From NCBI GenBank assembly GCA_022448085.1, contig JAKUTH010000001.1, positions 1 through 44,845 on the forward strand: a stretch of DNA of 44,845 bases, given 5' to 3'. Positions 1 through 8,143 of the stretch are shown here, piece by piece. The notes below the pieces were generated by a model, which was given only the letters and a program-made list of their open reading frames with translations, made no database searches and was not told the DNA's origin. Position 1 is the first letter of the stretch. Each line of letters starts with the position of its first letter. The stretch is from Pseudomonadales bacterium (lineage in GTDB: Bacteria > Pseudomonadota > Gammaproteobacteria > Pseudomonadales > Azotimanducaceae). Made by a program: the position numbers and the translations under genes.

Positions 1-188
1 ACGAAGTGGAGTTTCATCTCCCCCACGGGGAATGGATTGCGCTGCTACGCGCGAATGGGTTCGCTCTGGAACGCCTGCTCGAACTTGGCGCACCGACAGC
101 TGACGCAGGTTCAAATTACGGCTGGGCCGACGCGTCTTGGGCCACCAAATGGCCCACCGAAGAAGTGTGGTGTGCGCGTCGTTTGTAA
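1..188 (+). CDS. SAM-dependent methyltransferase, C-terminal fragment
   Basis: This is the 3' end of a gene that begins left of the window; about 61 codons are present and it stops with TAA at 186-188. The visible tail has a HLPHGEW segment, LLRANGF, then a Trp-rich WATKWPTEEVW end followed by a short basic C-terminus. That tail is familiar from class I SAM-dependent methyltransferases, in which the SAM-binding Rossmann core lies upstream of this segment, so the catalytic part cannot be inspected here. It is convergent with the amidohydrolase, with only five bases between the stop codons. The family call rests on the tail alone and the substrate is unknown. Confidence 0.6.
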   Translation, partial: EVEFHLPHGEWIALLRANGFALERLLELGAPTADAGSNYGWADASWATKWPTEEVWCARRL

Positions 189-193
189 CCAAC

Positions 194-1375
194 CTACGCG
201 ATTGACAGATTCAGTTCAGTGAATATCCTCTTAAAGTTTCCCGCATAAAAGCACTCTTGAATGCGTTCGTCGTATCCGTCCAGGGCACGCCGAAACCGAC
301 CGATCGGATCACGACCTCCTTCGGTATGCGGGTAATCGCTGGAAAATAGATAGAGTTCGGGTTGGGACCGATCAATGAGTTCTCCGACGTTCTCGTATAC
401 GTACGGGGTAAAACCAAACTGTTGCGCCAGTTGTTCCGACGGTTTGCGCGTCAAACGTTGCAGCGATTGATCCGTTTTCTTCCAGATCTCGACCGTCCAG
501 TCCAGACGACTCAACATGGAAGGAACCCAACCAGCACCCAGCTCCACGCTCGCCCCTTGAAGCTTCGGAAAACGTTCAAAGACGCCATCAAGCACCAAGG
601 TACTGATAAAAAGCTCCGCCGCATGGTGAATCGCGGTCATATCTTTCGCGCGCACATTCTCACCACCACCTAACCAGTCCGCGGGTTTGTCGCCACCGTT
701 ATTGAGCCAAGCGGGATCTAACTGATACGAAACGCCGCCAATGTGAATCACGAAAGGAATACCGGCGTCCGACAGACGGTTCCAAAAAGGATCTATCTCT
801 GGATGACCCGGCGAACGACCTCCGCACGGCCGGTGAGGGATCCATACCGCCCCTACACCACCCGCAACACAGGCATCGAGTTCTTCGACGGCCGCTTCAG
901 GATGGTCGAGGGGGATAATGAGTACCGGCAAAAGGCGGTCGTCATGACTGCAAAACGCCTGCATGGCGCGGTTATGCGCCCGGGCCGCGCCGTATTGCAA
1001 CTCGCCGTCCGTTTTTACTCTCGTGGACATCGGCAATGCCGCCGATAGCGTCGAAAAGACCAATTGTTTTCGAAACCCGAGTATGTCCAAAGCGACGCCT
1101 CGATCCGCACCATCAAATGCGCCCAACGCTTGGATCTCCTTGGGACCTCGTATCATGTCGTCTCCCAACGCAAGCAGTTCTTTTTTGTGTGCTTGGGAGT
1201 GGCCGTTTTGGCGCATCAGTTCTAGCGCCTCTTCCTCCGATACCGCAGAAGCGGCGTAGCTGATGGCGGGTAGTTTTTCGCGAATGCCCGGATCCGCAAA
1301 CTCCGTGAGAAAGTTCGGCAGCTCCATAATGTGGCTATCGGCATCGTAGTATTCACGGCCCGTGGCGTACGTCAT
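194..1375 (-). CDS. Amidohydrolase family 2 (ACMSD-like TIM barrel) protein
   Basis: This 393-residue protein belongs to the amidohydrolase-2 family, metal-dependent TIM-barrel hydrolases and decarboxylases. The N-terminal metal motif reads YDADSHIME (about residues 10-18), the D-x-D-x-H version found in many members instead of HxH. Other landmarks are PVLIIPLDHPE, the VIHIGG segment after strand 5, and the C-terminal LFSSDYPHTEGG that carries the last metal-binding Asp. Length is normal and there is no signal peptide, so it should be cytoplasmic. It is divergent from the Asp-box protein (63 bases between starts). Relatives act on aromatic or lactone-like compounds, but the substrate cannot be read from sequence. 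Confidence 0.85.
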   Translation of the reverse strand: MTYATGREYYDADSHIMELPNFLTEFADPGIREKLPAISYAASAVSEEEALELMRQNGHSQAHKKELLALGDDMIRGPKEIQALGAFDGADRGVALDILGFRKQLVFSTLSAALPMSTRVKTDGELQYGAARAHNRAMQAFCSHDDRLLPVLIIPLDHPEAAVEELDACVAGGVGAVWIPHRPCGGRSPGHPEIDPFWNRLSDAGIPFVIHIGGVSYQLDPAWLNNGGDKPADWLGGGENVRAKDMTAIHHAAELFISTLVLDGVFERFPKLQGASVELGAGWVPSMLSRLDWTVEIWKKTDQSLQRLTRKPSEQLAQQFGFTPYVYENVGELIDRSQPELYLFSSDYPHTEGGRDPIGRFRRALDGYDERIQECFYAGNFKRIFTELNLSIA

Positions 1376-1438
1376 CGTTTCTTGAGATTGTGGCGACCGC
1401 GTTACTATAGCCTGAAGAACCTGGAAGAGGACGCATCA

Positions 1439-2407
1439 ATGAAGACAAAACTCTACGCTGGAACCGTGGGCTGGGGCGTGTGGGGCAGTGATGACCTCGG
1501 TGAGACTTGGGATTTCGCCTTTAAGGGGATCTATGCAGAAAACCGAATTTGGGCGCTTTGTAGCCACGATCTTGAACCCGGCATTGTTTTAGCCGGTTCC
1601 GACCGCGGTCTATTGCGCCAAGCCGCAGATGGCGCGGCCGAACACGTGCCATCGCCGGCCGATGAAAATGGACGCTGCGTTTGGTCCGTCGAGCAAGCTC
1701 CCCATGATTCGAACATCATCCTCATGGGTACCAACCCAGGCGCGTTATTTCGGTCCGATGACGGTGGAAAGAGCTGGCGCGAACTTCCGGTTGATTTAGT
1801 TGATAGCTGCCCGTTTATTGGCAAACCGCGCGTGACGCGTATTCGGTTTGATCCTCTCGAGACCGATGCAATTTGGGTCAGCGTCGAAATCGACGCGGTC
1901 CATCGAAGCCGCGATGGCGGTGATACCTGGGAAAAGCTTGATAACGGCTTTAAGTTCCCCGATATCCATGACATCGCCGTGATCGACGACGGTGGTAGAC
2001 GAAAACTTTTGGCCGCCACTGCGGTCGGTCTCTACCAAAGCCTGGATGACGGGGCCAGCTGGGAGTGGAAAAAGCTTGATTCACCGTGGCAATACACACG
2101 AGGGATCAAGCCGCGCGCCGATCTCGACGGTACCGTATTCCTATGCAACGGCGATGGTCCTCCAGGGTCTCAAGGTCGGCTGCTACGAAGTCGAGACTGG
2201 GGAGAGTCGTGGGAAGATGCGAATTTACCAGGTCAAACCAATAGCACGCCTTGGATGGTAGCCACCCATCCAGCCAATCCAAGCCTTCTTTTTACGTGCA
2301 CGAACCTCGGTCAAATGTACCGTAGCAACGACGGCGGCGAGGTCTGGCAGCGTTTGCCCCGTGAATTCGGCGAAATACGCACACTTCTATGGCATCCCGC
2401 AGCCTAA
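1439..2407 (+). CDS. Asp-box (BNR/VPS10-like) beta-propeller protein
   Basis: This is a 322-residue repeat protein. The start at 1439 is chosen because an AGAGGA ribosome site sits seven bases upstream; longer readings lack one. I count six Asp-box motifs of the form S-x-D-x-G-x-x-W: SDDLGETW (17-24), SDDGGKSW (106-113), SRDGGDTW (157-164), SLDDGASW, SRDWGESW and SNDGGEVW near the end, which fits a propeller of the sialidase/sortilin type. No sialidase RIP motif or catalytic residues are evident and there is no signal peptide, so an enzymatic role is doubtful. It is divergent from the amidohydrolase and convergent with the crotonase. The real function is unknown. Confidence 0.8.
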   Translation: MKTKLYAGTVGWGVWGSDDLGETWDFAFKGIYAENRIWALCSHDLEPGIVLAGSDRGLLRQAADGAAEHVPSPADENGRCVWSVEQAPHDSNIILMGTNPGALFRSDDGGKSWRELPVDLVDSCPFIGKPRVTRIRFDPLETDAIWVSVEIDAVHRSRDGGDTWEKLDNGFKFPDIHDIAVIDDGGRRKLLAATAVGLYQSLDDGASWEWKKLDSPWQYTRGIKPRADLDGTVFLCNGDGPPGSQGRLLRSRDWGESWEDANLPGQTNSTPWMVATHPANPSLLFTCTNLGQMYRSNDGGEVWQRLPREFGEIRTLLWHPAA

Positions 2408-2445
2408 CGCGGGAAACAATTCGAGAAACGCAAACACCACTTCGG

Positions 2446-3198
2446 TTAAAGGGTTGAAAAATCGGGCGGTCTTTTCTCTCGAAACGCTGTCACCGCTTCC
2501 AAGTTGGCTGGTCCGCCGCTGAGTTCGGCAAGTTCAGCATTCTCGGCATCAATCACCGCTTTCAGACGCCCAATTTCAGGCCCATTGATTAACCGTTTTG
2601 CCGCGGCGAGCGGTCCAGGGGGGAGCGCCGCAAGTTTCGCTGCCCGTTGATGAACTTCTTCGGTAAACACATCATCCGCAAATACGTCGAGCACGAGCCC
2701 CATGTCTTTGCACTGTTCCGCGCTCATCCAGTCCGAGCTCATCAACATCCATGCCGCCTTTTGCCGACCCATCAACGCCGGAAATGTCATCGTGCTGCCA
2801 GCCTCGGCGACCAAGCCGAGCTCAGAAAATGGACATCGCAGCCGCGCGCTCGCGGCCATAAATGCAAAATCCGCAAGTCCACACACTGTTGCGCCCACCC
2901 CAACTCCTAGCCCATTCACCGCAACCACGAAGGGCTTAGGGAACTCCGCAATGATGTGCGCCATGCCGCCGAAGCCATGCACAACTTTCGCGGTGCGGCC
3001 CGCTTCAGAAAGATCGGCACCTGCACTGAACGCTCGCCCCGCCCCTGTTAGAACGACAACTCTGACGTCATCATCTTCGCGAGCAGACAGAAAAGCTTCC
3101 GCGACTTCGTCGAACTGCGGATTGTTGAACGCGTTAAGGGCCTCCGGCCGATTCAACGTGAGCGTGCGAACACGATTCTGATCGTTCGTTTCAAGCAT
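2446..3198 (-). CDS. Enoyl-CoA hydratase/isomerase family protein, delta3-delta2 isomerase-like
   Basis: A 250-residue crotonase-fold protein. The oxyanion-hole segment AFSAGADL (57-63) is present. Of the two hydratase glutamates (rat Glu144 and Glu164), the first aligns with Thr104 and the second with Phe124. Instead it has FSELGLVAEAGS with Glu132, the glutamate position used by ECI2/PECI-type delta3,delta2-enoyl-CoA isomerases. I therefore infer an isomerase or related activity in beta-oxidation of unsaturated acyl-CoAs rather than simple hydration. An AAGGAG site eight bases before ATG supports the start. The acyl-CoA dehydrogenase lies 92 bases upstream on the same strand and may share its transcript. 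Confidence 0.85.
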   Translation of the reverse strand: MLETNDQNRVRTLTLNRPEALNAFNNPQFDEVAEAFLSAREDDDVRVVVLTGAGRAFSAGADLSEAGRTAKVVHGFGGMAHIIAEFPKPFVVAVNGLGVGVGATVCGLADFAFMAASARLRCPFSELGLVAEAGSTMTFPALMGRQKAAWMLMSSDWMSAEQCKDMGLVLDVFADDVFTEEVHQRAAKLAALPPGPLAAAKRLINGPEIGRLKAVIDAENAELAELSGGPANLEAVTAFREKRPPDFSTL

Positions 3199-3290
3199 TG
3201 TCCGTCTCCTTCAATAGCAACACCGTTATTCCCACCAAAAACTAATCGCAAGTTTTGGGACCTCGACACCCTCTATCAAAACCGCCACCG

Positions 3291-4517
3291 TTATAAAGGT
3301 AAATCCCCCACCGCGTGATTAACCGACCCCGTTTCGTTGTATGAACGAATCACCATGTCAGCAATACGCATCAAATGCACTTCGTCCGAACCATCCGCGA
3401 TGCGGGCCCAGCGGGCGTTGATAAGCATATTCGCTAACGGCGAATCGTTGGAATATCCAAGAGCTCCATGAACCTGCAAGGCTCGATCGACCGTCTTCCA
3501 CAAAGTGTTAGCGACATGGTGCTTCGCCATCGATACTTCCGCCCGAAAATCCATCTCGTTTTCGATTTTATAGGCGGCATGCAGCACCATTAGCTTCGAC
3601 GAATAAAGCTCCAACGCACTCTCAGCCATCATCCACTGAATCCCTTGCTTTTCTGAGAGAACGGATCCGTGTGAGTATCGCTTCTGAGCACGATCCACGA
3701 GCATTTCAAGCGCTTGTTCGATCTGCCCAATCCACCGCATGCAGTGCGCTAGTCGCGCTGGACCTAGGCGAACTTGACCAAGTTTATGCCCGCCGCCTTG
3801 CTCACCCAACATATTTTCTTGTGGGACACGAACGTCGTTGTAACGTAATTCGGGATGGCCGCCGCCACCGCCCATTGTTTCTACGTCCCGGACGATTTCA
3901 AACCCTGGTGTATTGGTTGGCACGATGAACGCACTGTTTCTTGCTTGGGCGATCTCAGCATCTGGGTCCGTTTTCGCGATAACGATCGCGAAATCCGCGC
4001 CACGAGCTCCGGACGTGAACCATTTGTGGCCATTGATGACCCATTCATCACCCTGCTTCACGGCAGAGGTTTGAATTTGGGTGGGATCGGAACCAGCTAC
4101 CTCCGGTTCCGTCATCGAAAAACACGATCGGGCGGTACCTTCACAGAGAGGGCGCAGCCACTTTTCTTTCTGCTCCTCGGTACCGAAGTGCAGCATGGTA
4201 TGCATGTTGCCTTCATCGGGCGCTTGGCAATTAATAAGGTACGGTCCGTACGGTGTTTTGACCGCTTCGGCCGACATCGCGGCCACGGCGGTGATACCCA
4301 ATCCCATGCCCCCCCACTCTTCGGGCATATGTGGGTTCCAAAGCCCCAGCTGGCGCGCCGTGTCGCGCAGCTCTTTTATCGCGATCCGCCATGTATCACC
4401 GGACGCTTTGCTGTCACGCAGTTCCGTCATCTTCGGTTGGACAGTTTCCTGCATGAACTTTTTCACCAGCAAACGCGCGTCTTCGACCTCCTCTGGAAAC
4501 GTGAAATCAATCGCCAT
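3291..4517 (-). CDS. Acyl-CoA dehydrogenase, ACAD10/11-like
   Basis: A 408-residue flavoprotein catalysing the first, alpha-beta dehydrogenation step on an acyl-CoA. The start at 4517 (MAIDFTFPEE) follows a GGGGAAG ribosome site; the open frame extends further upstream but without support. Landmarks are the FAD/substrate segment CFSMTEPEVAGSD (132-144), INGHKWFTSG (161-170), LQVHGALGY (347-355) and RIADGSDEVH (372-381). In the last motif Asp375 takes the place of the catalytic Glu of medium-chain enzymes, which is characteristic of the ACAD10/11-like branch. It is divergent from the PaaG-like crotonase and followed by an isomerase-like crotonase, forming an acyl-CoA degradation cluster. Chain preference is not determinable. 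Confidence 0.9.
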   Translation of the reverse strand: MAIDFTFPEEVEDARLLVKKFMQETVQPKMTELRDSKASGDTWRIAIKELRDTARQLGLWNPHMPEEWGGMGLGITAVAAMSAEAVKTPYGPYLINCQAPDEGNMHTMLHFGTEEQKEKWLRPLCEGTARSCFSMTEPEVAGSDPTQIQTSAVKQGDEWVINGHKWFTSGARGADFAIVIAKTDPDAEIAQARNSAFIVPTNTPGFEIVRDVETMGGGGGHPELRYNDVRVPQENMLGEQGGGHKLGQVRLGPARLAHCMRWIGQIEQALEMLVDRAQKRYSHGSVLSEKQGIQWMMAESALELYSSKLMVLHAAYKIENEMDFRAEVSMAKHHVANTLWKTVDRALQVHGALGYSNDSPLANMLINARWARIADGSDEVHLMRIADMVIRSYNETGSVNHAVGDLPL

Positions 4518-4628
4518 GAATCTTCCCCTTTTTATGTCCACCAAAGCATAACGGTAGAGCCAGCGCATGCTAAACCATTGTCGTTGTCCGGTTATGGTTA
4601 GAATCAACGCGTGTCGCAGGAGAACACT

Positions 4629-5420
4629 ATGTCCGAGCACCCTTTGCAGTTAGACAAGCAAGATCACATCGCCATCGTGACTTTGGATCGCCCCGAAAAA
4701 TTAAACGCACTTTCGAGCGATTTACAGACCGCGCTCCATGAAGCCATTACTGAAATCCGTGACGACGACAACATTCGGGTCGCCGTTGTCACCGGGGCGG
4801 GGCGCGGGTTCTGCTCTGGAGCCGATCTGACAGGGCGAGGAGAACAGAAAACACCGACGCAAAATGATCACCTCGACGATCTCGGTTGGGTCGGGCGCCA
4901 AGCAAAGGCAATGTATGGACTCAACAAACCCGTAATCGCCGCTGTCAACGGCGTTGCTGCGGGGGCCGGGATGAGCTTGGCGTTGGCGTGCGATATGCGT
5001 GTGGGATCCGAGAAAAGCCGCTTCAAAACAGTCTTTATTGAACGGAATCTTTCCCCAGATTCGGGAATGAGTTTCTTTCTTCCTCGTATTGTCGGCTACT
5101 CACGAGCCGCAGATTTGATTTACACGAGCCGGGCCGTCGACGGCGAAGAAGCCTATCGCCTCGGGTTGCTTGATCGCTTCGTAGACCACGACGACCTGAT
5201 GGATGCAGCACTTGAAGCCGCTAACCAAATGACGCAGTGGCCCCCTCTAGCATTACGGATGTCTAAGCGTGTATTGCAACACAACGTTGAATCCGAACTT
5301 GATGATGCCGTGCGCTTCGAGCTGACGAGCCTTGCTTACGGGAATCGGGCGACCGATGACCGACAAGAATCCATTGCCGCGTTCCGAGAAAAACGGAATC
5401 CGGTATACACGGGCACGTAA
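4629..5420 (+). CDS. Enoyl-CoA hydratase/isomerase family protein, PaaG-like
   Basis: A 263-residue crotonase. The ATG at 4629 follows a CAGGAG site six bases away, so the in-frame GTG at 4611 is discarded. SGADL (63-67) supplies the oxyanion hole. The Glu144 position is Ser116, while LSPDSG carries Asp144, the residue used by PaaG-type isomerases (ring 1,2-epoxyphenylacetyl-CoA or double-bond isomerisation). A GAGMSLALACD segment and a C-terminal IAAFREKRNP tail are standard for the family. It is divergent from the acyl-CoA dehydrogenase across 111 bases that probably hold promoters for both. No other paa genes are present, so a phenylacetate role is not supported. Confidence 0.85.
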   Translation: MSEHPLQLDKQDHIAIVTLDRPEKLNALSSDLQTALHEAITEIRDDDNIRVAVVTGAGRGFCSGADLTGRGEQKTPTQNDHLDDLGWVGRQAKAMYGLNKPVIAAVNGVAAGAGMSLALACDMRVGSEKSRFKTVFIERNLSPDSGMSFFLPRIVGYSRAADLIYTSRAVDGEEAYRLGLLDRFVDHDDLMDAALEAANQMTQWPPLALRMSKRVLQHNVESELDDAVRFELTSLAYGNRATDDRQESIAAFREKRNPVYTGT

Positions 5421-5453
5421 AGATCAGGCGTTGACACAATATTTAGTAGGCCC

Positions 5454-6839
5454 CTAGGGCTGCGAACGATCATCCATACCGCGCGATTTTCGCAGGACCC
5501 TATGAATCCAAAACCAGCCAATGGGACCCGCCGTAACGCTAGCCAGACCAATGGCAAGGAATATGCCAACGTACCCATATAAATCGCGCACGAGCATAGC
5601 AATCGCGAGATAAAATAACGTCTGCCCGACCGACAAAACTAACGCCGGCCCGGGTTTGGACAATGCATTGAAGGTTGTTATCGCGAGATTGGCCATGCCC
5701 ATGAATCCAAGCGCGATTGGGACAATATAAAGATACGTCGTCGCCGTCTCTCTAAGCGCCAGATCTTCATTGATCAGCCCAACAAAATATTCTGCACCGA
5801 ACCACATGATCACGGCCGCGGTGCAACTGATGACAAAACTGTACCGAACACAGAGATTTAGCGTATCAACCACGCGTTGATGGCGCTTCGCGCCCCAATT
5901 CTGTCCCACGAGTGGCGCAGCACTCGACGTCACGCCAATAATCGTCATAAAAATTACCGATTCGATGCGGGAAGCAACACCAAACCCCGCGACAATCCCA
6001 ACCCCAAATGCTGCAAGCAGATACGTTGTCACCGCGGTGGATACCGGTTGAACGAGGTTGGCCAGACTCGCCGGGATTCCCACGTGCAAGATTTCGCGAC
6101 TCGATGCAGCCCAGGTGGAGAGATCGAAGCGCATGACCCGTTCGCGAACGAAAAACCAATACGCACTCAGAACAAAAGAAAATGTCCTAGCAATAACAAA
6201 GGCCCATCCCGCGCCTTCTATACCCATGGCGGGTAGGCCGATCCACCCGAATATCAGAAATGGCCCTATCGCCATCTGCAACAACGCGCCGAGCGTCATC
6301 ACCCAACCAGGGAACGATGCATCGCCGAACGCCCGCATGATTAACATCCCACTCGTTGCTAAACCGAATGCCGGGAAGCCGATGCACCAAATCCTTACGT
6401 ACGAAACCACTTCATCGAGAACGTCACCCTCGGCTCCAATAACGTTGAAGACGGCGGACGTATTTCCGTAGAGCAAGGCCGACACCACCACGGTAAACAC
6501 GAAGACGAGCGAAAGTCCGTGGGTGGCAAAAAGCATTGCCCGACCGCGCTCACCAGCTCCCATTGCGCGGGCGAGGACCACGCTCGCTCCTGTTCCAATG
6601 CCTCGAGTAAGGGCGGACAGGCCCATCATGACCGGAAAAACGAAGGTGATCGCCGCGAGCGCCTCTTTGCTAACGAGACCCAAGAACACGGCTTCTACAA
6701 GCATGGTGACGGTCATCGCAAGAAAACCCATCGTCATGAAACCGGACAGGCGCAACAAATGACCCGAAAGGGGGCCTTCAATAAATCGAGGGCCGCTCGA
6801 TGGTCCCGTCGGAGGGGTGGATACAGGCACTTCGGTCAT
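5454..6839 (-). CDS. MATE family multidrug/cation efflux transporter
   Basis: A 461-residue inner-membrane protein with about twelve hydrophobic segments, the usual size and topology of MATE antiporters, which export drugs or organic cations using Na+ or H+. The two internal halves show the typical pattern: early in the protein FVFPVMMGLSALTRGIGTG and SVVLARAMGAGE, and in the second half SSAAPLVGQNWGAKRHQR. The N-terminal 20 or so residues are Pro/Ser/Thr rich and cytoplasmic. The start has a GGGA site upstream. It is convergent with the PaaG-like gene and divergent from the cytochrome c' gene. Substrate unknown. Confidence 0.92.
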   Translation of the reverse strand: MTEVPVSTPPTGPSSGPRFIEGPLSGHLLRLSGFMTMGFLAMTVTMLVEAVFLGLVSKEALAAITFVFPVMMGLSALTRGIGTGASVVLARAMGAGERGRAMLFATHGLSLVFVFTVVVSALLYGNTSAVFNVIGAEGDVLDEVVSYVRIWCIGFPAFGLATSGMLIMRAFGDASFPGWVMTLGALLQMAIGPFLIFGWIGLPAMGIEGAGWAFVIARTFSFVLSAYWFFVRERVMRFDLSTWAASSREILHVGIPASLANLVQPVSTAVTTYLLAAFGVGIVAGFGVASRIESVIFMTIIGVTSSAAPLVGQNWGAKRHQRVVDTLNLCVRYSFVISCTAAVIMWFGAEYFVGLINEDLALRETATTYLYIVPIALGFMGMANLAITTFNALSKPGPALVLSVGQTLFYLAIAMLVRDLYGYVGIFLAIGLASVTAGPIGWFWIHRVLRKSRGMDDRSQP

Positions 6840-6958
6840 CGTCCCAAGGTACCACGACGTGCGAATTAGGCCCCGAAAACGCGCTTCTTAGATCATCCAC
6901 GAAACCAGATAACGCACCACAAGAGCGTAAACCGAATTACCCGATCCCCGATCTACGC

Positions 6959-6966
6959 TATACAAT
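6959..6966 (+). promoter_or_regulatory. Candidate -10 element for the cytochrome c' gene
   Basis: TATACAAT lies 31 bases before the ATG at 6998, within the 158-base divergent region between the MATE gene and the cytochrome c' gene. It resembles a sigma-70 -10 box; the -35 match 17 bases upstream (TTACCC-like) is poor, so this is a weak call. Confidence 0.3.
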
Positions 6967-6997
6967 CACGACACGTGAAGTGCGGGGTGAAGCAGGC

Positions 6998-7435
6998 ATG
7001 AGTCGATTTAGTTCAAAGGGCGCAACGTTACTGGGGCTGGCCATATTGACGTGTACAAGCGCTTTAGGATCGGAAGCCGACGTCGATTATCGGCACTACT
7101 CAATGGAAGCAATTGGCGGACACATGCAAGCCATCGTCAAGATTCTGCGCCAGGAAGTACCGCACAGTGGGCACCTATCTATTCATGCAAACGCCATTGC
7201 TGACATGGCACGCGTCGCACCGGACCTCTTTCCGGAGGGTTCACAGGGTAGGGAGGCGTTACCGGCTATCTGGGAACAGCCTGAAGATTTTGCTAAACGG
7301 CTGGACGCTTTTCATTCCGCCGCCGAGGCTTTCAAAGATGCCGCGGAAAGCGGCGATCCTGAGTCGATCGGTAGCGCGATTGGTGGGTTGGGACAAGCTT
7401 GCAAGGGTTGTCACGACAACTACCGCGAAGAGTAG
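6998..7435 (+). CDS. Cytochrome c' (periplasmic four-helix heme protein)
   Basis: A 145-residue precursor. Residues 1-24 look like a Sec signal peptide ending in SALG, so the mature protein is periplasmic. The C-terminal CKGCH (135-139) is the covalent heme site, and its position at the extreme C-terminus plus the helical DYRHYSMEAIGGHMQAI start are characteristic of cytochrome c', a four-helix bundle with a five-coordinate heme. Family members bind NO and CO and have been linked to nitrosative stress protection. The ATG at 6998 was chosen because a signal peptide follows directly; the upstream open frame is not hydrophobic. The stop abuts that of the convergent cytochrome b561 gene, a likely redox partner. 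Confidence 0.85.
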   Translation: MSRFSSKGATLLGLAILTCTSALGSEADVDYRHYSMEAIGGHMQAIVKILRQEVPHSGHLSIHANAIADMARVAPDLFPEGSQGREALPAIWEQPEDFAKRLDAFHSAAEAFKDAAESGDPESIGSAIGGLGQACKGCHDNYREE

Positions 7436-8068
7436 CTAACCCGCGGCGACCAGCACCGAAACAACTAGAATCGAGACAACCGCGGTTAGCGCGGCCCGAC
7501 GAAAGTCGTCGTGGATCGGCAGCGCATCGACGGATTTATGGCCTGTGACCATGGATAGCCACAGCGAATCTCTAAACCATAACCCGTAGACCAATTGGGC
7601 GCTTAGGTGGGTAACGATAAACCCGGAGATAATCCAGTGAACCCGGTGATGTAGCCACGTTGCGGTTCCTGCAAATGCGTCGGTAACGTAGCGCCTCAAC
7701 GGACCCTCATTAAATATATCGTCTGTTGCAAACAAACCGGCGCTCGCTTGCAGAATCACCAGGGAAAACAACACGACAGCTAACGCAACACCCGGTGGTG
7801 TGTGGACCTGTGGATCAAGCCGTCGAAGAAAATGGTCTCGTATCGCGGTAGCCGAAACCCGATAGTGCCGAAAGCGCGCATAGCGTCCTCCCCAAATTCC
7901 CCAACCGACGCGAAATACCACCAACCCAATAATCATGAGCCCTGAGCGTTGGTGCCATTGCATCCATCCGATATCGCCGGAAAGACCAGTAACCAGACAC
8001 GTACCAACGCCCATTGCAAAAAGCCAATGCCAGATACGCAATGGAAGATCCCAGACACGAGTGTGCAT
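7436..8068 (-). CDS. Cytochrome b561 domain membrane protein
   Basis: A 210-residue membrane protein of the bacterial cytochrome b561/Ni-hydrogenase b-type family, with about four core helices carrying heme b. The N-terminus VWDLPLRIWHW is diagnostic and gives His14 as a heme-ligand candidate. Further histidines are in MQWHQRSG (His39), the HHRVHW segment, and a late THLSAQLVYG helix. It would pass electrons between the quinone pool and a c-type cytochrome. It lies tail to tail with the cytochrome c' gene, a frequent neighbour pair, so c' is the natural partner (inference). The ATG at 8068 is used; an in-frame TTG nine bases upstream lacks a ribosome site. Confidence 0.85.
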   Translation of the reverse strand: MHTRVWDLPLRIWHWLFAMGVGTCLVTGLSGDIGWMQWHQRSGLMIIGLVVFRVGWGIWGGRYARFRHYRVSATAIRDHFLRRLDPQVHTPPGVALAVVLFSLVILQASAGLFATDDIFNEGPLRRYVTDAFAGTATWLHHRVHWIISGFIVTHLSAQLVYGLWFRDSLWLSMVTGHKSVDALPIHDDFRRAALTAVVSILVVSVLVAAG

Positions 8069-8143
8069 AGCACTCAATCTACGCGTTCGCCAAGACTACG
8101 ATTGCGTGCACGGCTCATGGTGCTAGATGCACAACTAAAAACG

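Noticed and set aside
3855-4601. A 248-codon open frame on the plus strand opposite the acyl-CoA dehydrogenase.
   Set aside because: It lies antisense to a strongly conserved gene and its translation has no domain-like pattern; it is a frame shadow.
4578-4604. TTGTCG and TAGAAT as a sigma-70 promoter for the PaaG-like gene.
   Set aside because: The spacing is only 15 bases and the -35 match weak, so I did not annotate it.
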